In this document: positions 24,561 to 32,119 of the stretch, in pieces | Position numbering within the stretch: the first letter of the stretch is position 1 | Layout of the letters: every line of letters starts with the position of its first letter | From: Bdellovibrionales bacterium | Lineage (GTDB): Bacteria; Bdellovibrionota; Bdellovibrionia; Bdellovibrionales; UBA1609 | Assembly (NCBI GenBank): GCA_019637855.1 | Contig: JAHBUX010000024.1 | Span: 1 to 32,309, forward strand | Direction: 5' to 3' | DNA length: 32,309 nucleotides | Notes under the pieces: model-generated | The model's input: only the letters and a program-made list of their open reading frames with translations | Database searches by the model: none | What the model was told of the DNA's origin: nothing | Position numbers and translations under genes: made by a program

Positions 24561-25211
24561 ATGAAGAAGCTCAATATGAAATGGAAACGCATTTCGCTGA
24601 TCCTGGCCGCGATGGCGGGACTTTCGACTCTGAGTTTTAACTGTGCGCCGAGCATGTTCCAGGCGCCGAAAGGTCATGGCTTTTCATTCAGCTCTTTTGA
24701 TGTGTTTGCGGCTCCTAAGGTCTCGCCGTACTCGCTGATGACTTCGCGTCAAACTTATAAGACCTTTTTGAATGTGACCGGCCAAGAAGGCGCGGCCACG
24801 ACCGCACAGCAGAATGAATATGATCTGCGTTCGGCCACATTGGCCACGACCGATCGGTTGACCAACGTCAATGCGCCCTTGCAGATGGCCGCCACGTCTT
24901 TAGCGGGTGAAATGTGCAATGGCTTGCTGGCCAAAGAGATCGCACTACCGGCGGCCAGCCGTCGTTTCTTCGGACAAGTGGATTTCGCGCGTTCGGCGGC
25001 GCAGAACACGCCGGCCGCCTTTGATGCGGCGGTGGGAATGATGGCGACCTCCTTCTGGGGACGGGCTCCATCGTCGGAAGAAAGCAAGCTGCTCAATAGT
25101 TTCTATACGGAGTTCAGCGCGGGCGCGGGAACGGCCGCGGCGGGAACTCGCAATCTGTATCTCGCGGCATGCACGGGTATGTTGGCCGCGTTCGACACTT
25201 ACAATTATTAA
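24561..25211 (+). CDS. Lipoprotein of unknown function within the haem operon
   Basis: GGAGG stands 7 nt before the ATG. The N-terminus is basic (MKKLNMKWKR) with a hydrophobic stretch and the lipobox LSFNC, so Cys28 would be lipidated. The 216-residue chain has no CxxCH. After the lipid anchor comes a linker, then a helical, alanine-rich domain (about 70-216) containing SLAGEMCNGLLAKEIAL and 'FGQVDFARSA', then SFWGRAPSSEES and LYLAACTGMLAAFDTY. The motif APSSEESKLL resembles the 'R.PT..E...l' step seen in DUF1592-type helical proteins, so this may be a split-off helical part. It lies 11 bp after the mono-haem gene. Confidence 0.68.
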   Translation: MKKLNMKWKRISLILAAMAGLSTLSFNCAPSMFQAPKGHGFSFSSFDVFAAPKVSPYSLMTSRQTYKTFLNVTGQEGAATTAQQNEYDLRSATLATTDRLTNVNAPLQMAATSLAGEMCNGLLAKEIALPAASRRFFGQVDFARSAAQNTPAAFDAAVGMMATSFWGRAPSSEESKLLNSFYTEFSAGAGTAAAGTRNLYLAACTGMLAAFDTYNY

Positions 25212-25234
25212 GATGAAGGCTGTTGGGGGAATAA

Positions 25235-26647
25235 ATGGGTAAGGTTGTTAAAAAAGAAATGCCGATGTGGGCGAAGACTGGACACAGCAAACCTGTCTCG
25301 CGCCGTGAGTTTCTCGCTTCCGGTTTGCTGCCCTTCGCGGTTTCGGCCTTTGTGCCCGGGGCCCTGGGGTTGTTGGGAACACCGTTTGGTGCCCATGCCG
25401 CCACCAATTGCCCGACCAGTTCAGGAATTTTACCTTCGTTTATCACATTAAATCTTGCCGGTGGCGCCGGTTTGAACGCCAACTTCTTACCGCGCGATGC
25501 GGGCAATCAACTGCTGCCTTCTTATAGCAAGATCGGTGGTGGGACGGCGGCCAACCTGGTCACCAACAACACGGTGATGCCGTGGAATGGAATGGGGCCA
25601 TTTCTGCAAGGCTCGGGTTTTTTGAACGGCCTGCAAGCCGGAGCCCCCACAGCGCTCGCCAACACTTCGGTGATCGGCGTGTGTGTGCAGTCACGCGATG
25701 ATTCGTCAGAAAATCCGTTTGATGCTTCCGGGATGGTTTTTAAAGCGGGTTTAGTCGGCTCGATGTTGCCCAATATGGGAACAGAGAGAACTCCGAACGG
25801 CTTGAGCAATAAGTCAGCGGTGATTTCGCCACCTACGCCGTTGGTGGTGAGCAGCGTGACTTCGATTAACAACTCGATTGGTTACACCGCGGCTTTGCGC
25901 AATCTTTCGACAGCGCAAAAGGCTCAGATCTCGCGTCTGGTGTCTTCGCTCAGTACCGCGCAAGCGGCAAAGCTGAACTCATTGAGCAGCACTGCTCAAG
26001 TGCAAAACTTGATCGACTGCGCCGGATTGAAAAATAATGAGTTGATCGCGGCCGGCGGTGCACCAGCCTTGCCCGCGGCCCTTCAAACCGTGTGGGGCGT
26101 GAATGCCAATACAGCCGCCAACAATGAAGCCAATGTGTTTGCAAATATGGTGTATCACTCGTTGGCTGGAAATGGTGGCGTTGTGAATCTGCAGATGGGT
26201 GGCTACGACTACCACGATGGCTCGCGTAACACCGGCAACACCCGCGACACTGCGGCGGGTACGGCCGTGGGCCGCATTTTGGAGAGCGCCAAAGCGATGG
26301 GACAAAAAATATTTGTTTACGTGACGTCGGACGGTTCAGTGACCTCCAACGACAGTGCGAACCCGGGAGCCAACTGGGTGAGCGATCGCGGCACCGGCGG
26401 CTTAGCCTTGTTCTTTATGTTTGATCCGGCCGCGCGCCCGCAAACATCGGGCTTACAGATCGGCAATTTCACTAATGGTCAGGTGGCGAACGATAGCACT
26501 TTCGTAGGCTCGGATCCGGCGCAAGCGGCACAGGCCGTGTTTGCCAACTATATGAAGTTTGCCGGTCGTATGGATTTGTTCAATCGAGTCATTCCGACGA
26601 GCGCTCCGCTCAGCGGCGCGGTTTTAGAAGGCGTTTTAAGAGTCTAG
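25235..26647 (+). CDS. Tat-exported DUF1501-like protein
   Basis: The 470-residue protein has a twin-arginine signal, SRREFLASG (22-30), then a hydrophobic stretch ending GAHAA, so it should leave the cell folded. A GGGGG ribosome binding site precedes the ATG. The segment VVNLQMGGYDYHDGSRNTGN, followed by 'GRILESAKAMGQKIFVYVTSDGS', follows the 'GGWDxH ... vvvxSEFGR' layout of DUF1501 proteins, which are also Tat-dependent. The middle (about 220-270) is a serine/leucine-rich helical part. No CxxCH is present. In other genomes DUF1501/1552 proteins accompany DUF1592-like cytochromes, which fits its place here. Activity of the family is unproven. It lies 23 bp from each neighbour. Confidence 0.72.
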   Translation: MGKVVKKEMPMWAKTGHSKPVSRREFLASGLLPFAVSAFVPGALGLLGTPFGAHAATNCPTSSGILPSFITLNLAGGAGLNANFLPRDAGNQLLPSYSKIGGGTAANLVTNNTVMPWNGMGPFLQGSGFLNGLQAGAPTALANTSVIGVCVQSRDDSSENPFDASGMVFKAGLVGSMLPNMGTERTPNGLSNKSAVISPPTPLVVSSVTSINNSIGYTAALRNLSTAQKAQISRLVSSLSTAQAAKLNSLSSTAQVQNLIDCAGLKNNELIAAGGAPALPAALQTVWGVNANTAANNEANVFANMVYHSLAGNGGVVNLQMGGYDYHDGSRNTGNTRDTAAGTAVGRILESAKAMGQKIFVYVTSDGSVTSNDSANPGANWVSDRGTGGLALFFMFDPAARPQTSGLQIGNFTNGQVANDSTFVGSDPAQAAQAVFANYMKFAGRMDLFNRVIPTSAPLSGAVLEGVLRV

Positions 26648-26670
26648 GCTGTACGTAGGGAGTTCGTGCG

Positions 26671-27900
26671 ATGAGAAAAATCTTGCTCGGCATCGGGCTG
26701 GCGGCGTTGCTGGTGGTTTACCAGAACTGCAGTTTGGACGCCAAACACATGGGTGCGGCCTCGAACGATTTCAGCAGTTTCGGTAAGGCTTGTGACGCCA
26801 TTCTCAAGAACGCCTACATGTCCACCTATTACAATGTGTTTCGAAGCGGCGATGCCACTCGCAACTGTATTCCTTGTCATGCCTCCGGCGGCGAGGCGGG
26901 GCCTTCTCGTGCTTTTGCCAGCGCGGATTTTAACAAAGCTTTCGAAGCTTTCAGCACAACGGGACGCACCCGTGTGCAAGCCAATATGCTCAATCCCAAT
27001 CACAAGCCACCACACACCGGCGCGCAGAATCAGTCCGTAGTTGATGGTGCCAAAGCCGCTTGGGACGCGGCCGAAGCGGCAGCGCGTGCATGTAGTGGCA
27101 CGGGCGGTGAAGTGATAACGATCAACAAAGCCGCTCCGGCGAACGTGTACACCACCACTCCCGGTGACAATGCGGCGACAGCCTGGCCGCGGATCTCTTT
27201 TGATCTAGATACAGAGTTGGCGGATACCGACGCGCAAAACAAAGTGCATATGACCATCACTTTGGAAGTGCGGCGCTTTATGGACAACACGCGCCAGCCG
27301 CCGGCCGCGATCGGTTATCAGTTCCGTAACCCGACGGTGACAGTGAAGACAGCCAACGGCACCACGCCGACCTATCGGATCACAGGGCTTTCGATGAACT
27401 TGAATGGATCCAACTACACTTATATGACTGCCTATTCGTTGCTGGATGTGGTGGTGAATTCGACGACCGGTGTGAACATCGCGCCAGGGGCCGCATTTGC
27501 GGCAGCGCCGACGGCGAGTTTGAGTGTGGCTAACACAGATCAGTTCGCCTTCCGATTCACATCTATTTTGGACGCGGACGGGCAGCCGGTCACTCCCACT
27601 CCTGGAGGCGGGGGCGGTGGGGGCGGAGGAAATATTCCGACACGCGTGACCTTCGCCGATTTGAATTCCGCCAATCCTACGACCGGAGTGTTCTCACGCT
27701 CTTGCAACAACTGTCACAATGCCAACAACCGGCAGGGCAGTTTGGATCTCACCAACTATGCGGCGTCAGTGGCCGTAGCCAGTACCATTCGCAGCCGCAT
27801 GAACAATGCCGGGAATCCGATGCCTCCGGCCGGCCTTTTGAGCAACAACGATCGTGCGGTCGTGGATGTGTGGGTGAACGGTGGCGCGCCCCAGAACTGA
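26671..27900 (+). CDS. Di-haem c-type cytochrome lipoprotein with polyglycine hinge
   Basis: The 409-residue product starts with MRKILLGIGLAALLVVYQNC, a signal with lipobox VVYQNC, so Cys20 would be lipidated. Two haem c sites are present: CIPCH (66-70) and CNNCH (345-349). The second is followed by NPMPPAG (about 382-388), whose Met is the usual sixth ligand in class I cytochromes c. Between them lies a beta-rich domain (about 115-310) with TITLEVRRFMDNT and YRITGLSMNLNGSNYTYM, then a run of nine glycines. No clear methionine partner for the first haem was seen. It closes the four-gene unit. A role as electron carrier or receiver at the outer membrane is likely. Confidence 0.82.
   Translation: MRKILLGIGLAALLVVYQNCSLDAKHMGAASNDFSSFGKACDAILKNAYMSTYYNVFRSGDATRNCIPCHASGGEAGPSRAFASADFNKAFEAFSTTGRTRVQANMLNPNHKPPHTGAQNQSVVDGAKAAWDAAEAAARACSGTGGEVITINKAAPANVYTTTPGDNAATAWPRISFDLDTELADTDAQNKVHMTITLEVRRFMDNTRQPPAAIGYQFRNPTVTVKTANGTTPTYRITGLSMNLNGSNYTYMTAYSLLDVVVNSTTGVNIAPGAAFAAAPTASLSVANTDQFAFRFTSILDADGQPVTPTPGGGGGGGGGNIPTRVTFADLNSANPTTGVFSRSCNNCHNANNRQGSLDLTNYAASVAVASTIRSRMNNAGNPMPPAGLLSNNDRAVVDVWVNGGAPQN
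27604..27629 (+). repeat. G-rich tract encoding the polyglycine hinge
   Basis: Seven G-runs of two to five bases occur here, coding the glycine run between the two domains of the di-haem lipoprotein. Such a tract could fold into a G-quadruplex and is prone to slippage. Confidence 0.6.
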
Positions 27901-27940
27901 GCGCGATCTTTAAACGAGACGAGCTGCTCAAGTGTGCAAT

Positions 27941-27965
27941 GACTTTTCGCCTGCGGCGTCAAGTC
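27941..27965 (+). terminator. Stem-loop 40 bp after the haem operon, possible terminator
   Basis: GACTT pairs with AAGTC and inside that CGCC pairs with GGCG around a TGC loop, separated by a two-base internal mismatch. No T-tract follows, so it is a candidate transcript end or processing site rather than a clear terminator. Confidence 0.35.
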
Positions 27966-28011
27966 CAAGTAATCCTTCGAAATGCCGTGTATGGTCGTTA
28001 AATACTAAATC

Positions 28012-28030
28012 ATCTCAATAGTTTATCTCA
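28012..28030 (+). repeat. Paired ATCTCA motifs upstream of the zinc-ribbon gene
   Basis: ATCTCA occurs at 28012-28017 and 28025-28030, 13 bp apart. It resembles the paired GTCTCA motifs at 23002 and 23016 in front of the haem operon. Regulator binding sites are possible. Confidence 0.25.
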
Positions 28031-28148
28031 TATGGGGATGTTGTGTTCCGGAGCTCTTCGTGCGACTCTATGAGTGTCTGTGGCGGCCCTCTCGTTGGCC
28101 GGTTCTGTGTTTCGGGAAATCAATGTGTGGGTAGAAAGAGTTCGAGTC

Positions 28149-28373
28149 ATGCAGAAAACGCATGCCTATCGGCGTTGCCATGTTTGCGGCGCCACTTGTG
28201 AAGCTCCTTCCCAAGTGCGCCATTGCAGCAGTTGCAAGAAGCCGTTTGCGCCGTTCTACTATTTCAACGATCAATTCTCCCCCGTGCAGTACGATGCCGG
28301 ATTGCGACCGACCGCTTTAGAGGGAGAATGGCGCCCCATTCAAGGCTTGACCGCCTACTGGCAGATGGATTGA
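28149..28373 (+). CDS. Small zinc-ribbon-like protein, 74 aa
   Basis: I chose ATG 28149 because AAAGAG lies 8 nt upstream. The longer reading from 28074 adds 25 residues and lacks a good site. The 74-residue product has two CxxC pairs, CHVC (about residues 10-13) and CSSC (about 28-31), spaced like a zinc ribbon. The rest is rich in aromatic residues (FAPFYYFNDQFSP, 'LEGEWRPIQGLTAYWQMD'). No signal peptide is seen. I do not recognise the family. The ilvA-like gene starts 9 bp after its stop, so it may be cotranscribed with the downstream genes and could be a regulator or RNA-binding accessory. Confidence 0.7.
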   Translation: MQKTHAYRRCHVCGATCEAPSQVRHCSSCKKPFAPFYYFNDQFSPVQYDAGLRPTALEGEWRPIQGLTAYWQMD

Positions 28374-28382
28374 TATGGCCGA

Positions 28383-29585
28383 ATGCCAATCCGCCTCGAA
28401 GATATCCAAGCCGCGCGTAAGCGTTTGCAAGGACTGGTGCAAACCACTCCGGTAAACTCTTCGCGTTCTGTTTCCGATCGTCTAGGCACTTCGGTGTGCC
28501 TCAAACTTGAAAACACACAAACCACGGGTTCCTTCAAGGTGCGTGGCTCGCTGAATAAGATGTTGAGCCTCTCGCCGGAGGAACTCAAGCGTGGCGTGGT
28601 CGCATCCAGTGCTGGCAATCACGCGCAAGGCGTGGCCTATGCCGCTACTCAGCTAGGTGCGAAGTCGCATGTGGTGATGCCCGAGACCGCTCCTCTGGCC
28701 AAAGTTTTGGCCACGCAAAAGTACGGCGCTGAAGTGATTCTGAAGGGCCGCATTTATGACGAGTCTTTTCAATACGCCAAAGAGCTAGAGAAAAAACACG
28801 GCTACACTTTCGTGCATCCCTACGAAGATGATCACATCATCGCCGGGCAGGGGACGTTGGGACTTGAGCTGCTTGAGCAGGTTCCGGATGTGGAGTCGAT
28901 TGTTGTCCCGGTGGGCGGCGGCGGTTTGATTTCGGGTGTGGCTACGGCGGTGAAGGCTTTACGTCCCGAAGTTCGCGTGTATGGCGTTGTCTCCAATGTG
29001 TCGCCGGGCATGTTGCAAATGTTCCGTAAGCAGTCGGTTGAACCTCCCACACCCACACTTACCATCGCGGATGGGATTTCTGTGAAGAAGCCCAGTCAAG
29101 CGATGTACGAGGGCTATATTTCCAAGCTGGTCGATGACATGATCGACGTGGGCGATGAAGAGATCGCGGAGAGCATCGTTTACTTTCTCGAGCGGGCAAA
29201 AACTTTGGTCGAAGGTTCGGGCGCGGTCGTTCTGGCCGGAGCTGAAAAGGCCGAGTGGGATTTGGGTAAGAAGTGCTGCCTGGTTTTAAGCGGCGGCAAT
29301 ATCGATTTGAACTTGGTGTCTAAGGTGATTGAGCGTGGTTTGTCTAAGCGTGGCCGTCTAGTGCGGATTGCCGCCATTGTGCCCGATCGTCCTGGCTATT
29401 TGATGAAGCTGACCAATGTGATCGCGGAAAAGGGTGCCAACGTTCTGGATGTAAAGCACGATCGTGTGCGTGCGGGTGTGCGTCTAAGCGAAACGGCTAT
29501 CGAGTTTCTGTTGGAAACGCGCAGCTCAGATCACATCGTCGAAATGCAAGACGCTTTCCGGGCCATCGGGGCCCGCATTCTGTAA
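28383..29585 (+). CDS. ilvA: Threonine ammonia-lyase (IlvA/TdcB-type, PLP enzyme with ACT-like tail)
   Basis: The enzyme converts L-threonine to 2-oxobutanoate and ammonia. The 400-residue chain has the PLP lysine (Lys52, GSFKVRG), the ASSAGNHAQGVAYAA substrate loop, the phosphate-binding VPVGGGGLISG and the LSGGNIDLNLV end of the catalytic domain. The last 75 residues (about 325-400, RLVRIAAIVPDRPGYLMKLT) are an ACT-type regulatory domain, so this is the roughly 400-residue form, shorter than the IlvA with two ACT-like repeats. Catabolic or biosynthetic use cannot be told by eye. Ribosome binding site is weak. hisC-like gene starts 9 bp after its stop. Confidence 0.92.
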   Translation: MPIRLEDIQAARKRLQGLVQTTPVNSSRSVSDRLGTSVCLKLENTQTTGSFKVRGSLNKMLSLSPEELKRGVVASSAGNHAQGVAYAATQLGAKSHVVMPETAPLAKVLATQKYGAEVILKGRIYDESFQYAKELEKKHGYTFVHPYEDDHIIAGQGTLGLELLEQVPDVESIVVPVGGGGLISGVATAVKALRPEVRVYGVVSNVSPGMLQMFRKQSVEPPTPTLTIADGISVKKPSQAMYEGYISKLVDDMIDVGDEEIAESIVYFLERAKTLVEGSGAVVLAGAEKAEWDLGKKCCLVLSGGNIDLNLVSKVIERGLSKRGRLVRIAAIVPDRPGYLMKLTNVIAEKGANVLDVKHDRVRAGVRLSETAIEFLLETRSSDHIVEMQDAFRAIGARIL

Positions 29586-29594
29586 GGATTTTTC

Positions 29595-30692
29595 GTGAAG
29601 GCACTCCCTGAGATTCAATCGCTGCATCCGTATCAACCCGGCAAACCGATTTCCGAAACCAAACGCGAGTTGGGTTTGAAACACGTTTACAAGTTGGCTA
29701 GCAACGAGTCGCCACTGGGCACCTCGCCGATGGTGCGCGATGCTGTTATTGCGGCTGTGGACGAGATCAATCGTTACCCGGATGGTGCTTGCTTTGAAAT
29801 GCGTCAGGCGGTGGCCGCTTATTACGGAGTGCCGCCGCAGAATCTAATGTTTGGCAATGGCAGTGATGAGATCGTCGATATTCTGGTGCAGATCTATTGT
29901 GATCCGGCGAAGGATTCGATTCTGACCTCGCAAGGGGCGTTTAGTGCCTATCAGATTTCGGCTCAGAGTGTGCGTGTGCGTGCACAGACCACAGCTCTGA
30001 CTTCGGATTTGCGTTTTGATCTGAAGGCCATGGCGGCTTTGATCGAAAAAGACCCCAGCATTCGTTTCGTATTTTTGCCCAATCCGAATAATCCCACCGG
30101 CACCTACTTTACTGCTGAAGAGTTTGATGCCTTTATGGCGGTGGCTAGCCGCAAAGATCTGTTTGTAGTTTTGGATGAGGCTTATGTGGAGTTCGTTCGC
30201 GCCAAGGATTTCCCGCGCGGTCAGGACTATCAGAAGAAGTATCCCAATATTTTATTGTTGCGCACGATGAGCAAAGTGTTTGGCTTGGCGGCTCTGCGTA
30301 TCGGAGTGCTGATTGCGCCGCCGGAGGTTTGTGACATGTTTAATCGCGTGCGCAAGCCCTTCAACATTAACTCGCTGGCGCAAGTCGCGGTGGTGGCTTC
30401 GTTACGCGACAAAGAACATCTGGAAAAGATCAAGCAGGTGACCTGGGATGGTCTTGATTACTATCATGCTCAGCTCGACAAGATGGGTGTGAAGTACTGG
30501 CCTTCGCAAGCCAACTTTGTGCTGTTCGACTGCGGTCGTGATGCGGGCGAGGTTTTCCAAGAGCTTTTGCGTGAGGGTGTGATTCTGCGTCCGGTGAAGC
30601 CCTATGGCATGCCCAACTACTTGCGTATGAGTGTCGGTTTACAGGAAGAAAACGAGGCGGCCATTCGCGCTTTGCAAAAGGTTTTGCGTTAG
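29595..30692 (+). CDS. hisC: Histidinol-phosphate aminotransferase (HisC-type)
   Basis: The 365-residue PLP-dependent aminotransferase starts at GTG 29595 behind AAGGA. Visible features are ASNESPLG (35-42), FGNGSDEIVD (86-95), NPNNPTG (163-169), Asp194 with Tyr197 in VVLDEAYVEF, and the PLP lysine Lys227 in RTMSKVFGLAALRIG (Arg235). The reaction is histidinol phosphate to imidazole acetol phosphate with 2-oxoglutarate. Other family members also use aromatic amino acids, and no other his gene is visible in the window, so that is a real alternative. The downstream hydrolase start overlaps its stop by 1 base (TAGTG). Confidence 0.9.
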   Translation: MKALPEIQSLHPYQPGKPISETKRELGLKHVYKLASNESPLGTSPMVRDAVIAAVDEINRYPDGACFEMRQAVAAYYGVPPQNLMFGNGSDEIVDILVQIYCDPAKDSILTSQGAFSAYQISAQSVRVRAQTTALTSDLRFDLKAMAALIEKDPSIRFVFLPNPNNPTGTYFTAEEFDAFMAVASRKDLFVVLDEAYVEFVRAKDFPRGQDYQKKYPNILLLRTMSKVFGLAALRIGVLIAPPEVCDMFNRVRKPFNINSLAQVAVVASLRDKEHLEKIKQVTWDGLDYYHAQLDKMGVKYWPSQANFVLFDCGRDAGEVFQELLREGVILRPVKPYGMPNYLRMSVGLQEENEAAIRALQKVLR

Positions 30693-31513
30693 TGCCTGTT
30701 CTTAAGCGCCCGGATGTTTCCATTCACTACGAATTGAAGGGTGATCAGGGCGACCCGATTATTTTTATTCAAGGCATTGGCGTGGCGGGTAGCGGCTGGG
30801 AGCCGCAGGTCGAAGAGTTCAGTCGCGATCATCAAACTGTAACTTTCGATAACCGTGGCTTGGGTAAGAGTACTCCGTATCAGGGGGCGATCTCTATTGA
30901 GCGCATGGCTGACGACGTGGCGGCGTTGATGGATGAACTCAAATGGGAGTCGGCGCACATCGTAGGTCACTCGATGGGCGGCGTGATCGCGCAGGATTTA
31001 GCGATTCGCCATCGCAAGCGTGTGCGTAGTTTGACTTTGATGTGCACATTTGCGCGCGGAAAAGACGGCGCACGGCCCACACCGTGGGTGATTTGGATGT
31101 CGTTACGCACGCGCCTTGGGCCGCGCTCGTGGCGTCGTAGGGCGTTTTTAGAGATGCTCTTTCCACCCGCGCATTTGCGCATGGCCAACTTAGAAAAGGC
31201 CAGCCAAGAGATCGGTCGTTTGGTCGGTCGCGATTTGGCCGACTCACCACCTATTTTGATGAAGCAGTTGAAGGCGCTCGGTCGGCACGATATTTCACCT
31301 CGTTTGCCGGAGTTGGCGCGTTTGCCCACACTGGTGTTGAGTGGAAAGTTCGATCCCATCGCCAAGTCTCAATATGGCCGCATGATTGCTGACGGCATTC
31401 CCGGCGCGGTTTTCGAAGAGTACGAAAACGCCGCTCACGCACTACCGATCCAGTTGCCTGTCGAGGTAAACCGCCGTCTGCGCGAGTTTCTTTCAGCCAT
31501 CCCCAAAAAATAA
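30692..31513 (+). CDS. Alpha/beta-hydrolase, esterase-like
   Basis: The GTG start overlaps the previous TAG by one base. The 273-residue protein has the full catalytic triad: Ser94 in the nucleophile elbow GHSMGG, Asp221 (LSGKFDPIAK) and His249 (ENAAHALP). The oxyanion loop is near IQGIGVAGSGW (26-36). It has the cap-less size of a simple hydrolase or lactonase and no signal peptide. Substrate is unknown. It ends the tightly spaced chain of ilvA-like, hisC-like and hydrolase genes. Confidence 0.9.
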   Translation: MPVLKRPDVSIHYELKGDQGDPIIFIQGIGVAGSGWEPQVEEFSRDHQTVTFDNRGLGKSTPYQGAISIERMADDVAALMDELKWESAHIVGHSMGGVIAQDLAIRHRKRVRSLTLMCTFARGKDGARPTPWVIWMSLRTRLGPRSWRRRAFLEMLFPPAHLRMANLEKASQEIGRLVGRDLADSPPILMKQLKALGRHDISPRLPELARLPTLVLSGKFDPIAKSQYGRMIADGIPGAVFEEYENAAHALPIQLPVEVNRRLREFLSAIPKK

Positions 31514-31626
31514 CTGAACCCTAAAATCACACGACTGTCGCCCGAAAAAGTCCGGCAATAAATTCTGAAAATCAAGGCAGCAAACGACAAAATCCCGACA
31601 CCTTCGAACATATTTTCTCCAATTTT

Positions 31627-31669
31627 TCTCTCTAACATCTCTCTCTAAAATTAAATCTCCGAAATTTTA
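31627..31669. repeat. Direct repeat and AT-rich inverted repeat
   Basis: TCTCTCTAA occurs at 31627-31635 and 31640-31648. TAAAATT (31646-31652) pairs with AATTTTA (31663-31669). The stretch belongs to the gene-free region in front of the transposase-like gene. Confidence 0.5.
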
Positions 31670-31678
31670 CGGTTCCGA

Positions 31679-31692
31679 GCCCATGGATGGGC
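31679..31692. repeat. Short inverted repeat with a direct-repeat copy
   Basis: GCCCAT (31679-31684) pairs perfectly with ATGGGC (31687-31692) around GG. Its inner CATGGATGG is repeated 26 bp further on at 31708-31716. Confidence 0.5.
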
Positions 31693-31718
31693 GAGGAATT
31701 GCGTTCTCATGGATGGAA

Positions 31719-31746
31719 AGGCGCTGTGAGCACGCGCACAGCACCT
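31719..31746. repeat. REP-like hairpin upstream of the transposase-like gene
   Basis: AGGCGCTGTG and CACAGCACCT are inverted over ten positions with one mismatch, around the eight-base loop AGCACGCG. GC-rich hairpins of this type flank RAYT transposase genes. Confidence 0.5.
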
Positions 31747-31846
31747 CGGAGATGTGGATTTTTCGCTGGGTACGATTCGAAAGTTCACGTTGTGAAGGTT
31801 GGTGTTGGTAGTTGAGAGAAGTGTGGGGACGTGTGGAGCGGCGGGC

Positions 31847-31872
31847 GAGAGGAGAGGAGAGGAGAGGGGAGG
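31847..31872 (+). repeat. GGAGA purine tract
   Basis: The pentamer GGAGA recurs about four to five times in a row, then GGGGAGG. The tract is pure purine on this strand and prone to slippage. Confidence 0.6.
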
Positions 31873-32087
31873 TTTCGTGTGAAGCATGGCTGCGTTGAAC
31901 GAGAGATTTGCGTCAATATCACTCCTATGCCAAATCAAGATTGACGAGTGATTTGAGAGCTAATAAATATGGCGACAACCCGAATCGGGTGAAGCTCGGT
32001 TTTGGTTTTTAAGTTATGAGTTTGAGAAATTGATTTGTTGAGACTGATTCGGATTTGTCGATTGCTTACAGATTGTAGATGCGGTTC

Positions 32088-32104
32088 AGCTTCCTGATGA
32101 AGCT
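32088..32104. repeat. Hairpin 15 bp before the transposase-like start
   Basis: AGCTTC and GAAGCT pair perfectly around CTGAT. Its place just before the start codon suggests translational control or a REP-type end; neither is proven. Confidence 0.4.
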
Positions 32105-32119
32105 AAATGGCGGGTTTAA

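Larger units (their letters stand above)
31514..32119. other. 606-bp non-coding region with several inverted repeats
   Basis: No convincing gene lies between the hydrolase and the transposase-like gene. Base composition is visibly lower in G+C. It holds repeats listed separately, a GGAGA-rich tract (31847-31872), and the inverted repeats ACCCG-AAT-CGGGT (31978-31990) and AGCTTC-CTGAT-GAAGCT (32088-32104). The short open frames on the minus strand lack a ribosome binding site and have atypical codon use. Confidence 0.55.

Noticed and set aside
31651-31938. Open frame of 95 codons on the minus strand in the region before the transposase-like gene
   Set aside because: No ribosome binding site, unusual composition rich in Pro, Ser, Thr and His, and it covers repeats such as the GGAGA tract.
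31978-31990. Rho-independent terminator at ACCCG-AAT-CGGGT
   Set aside because: The stem is only five pairs with a three-base loop, and the T-rich stretch starts several bases later.
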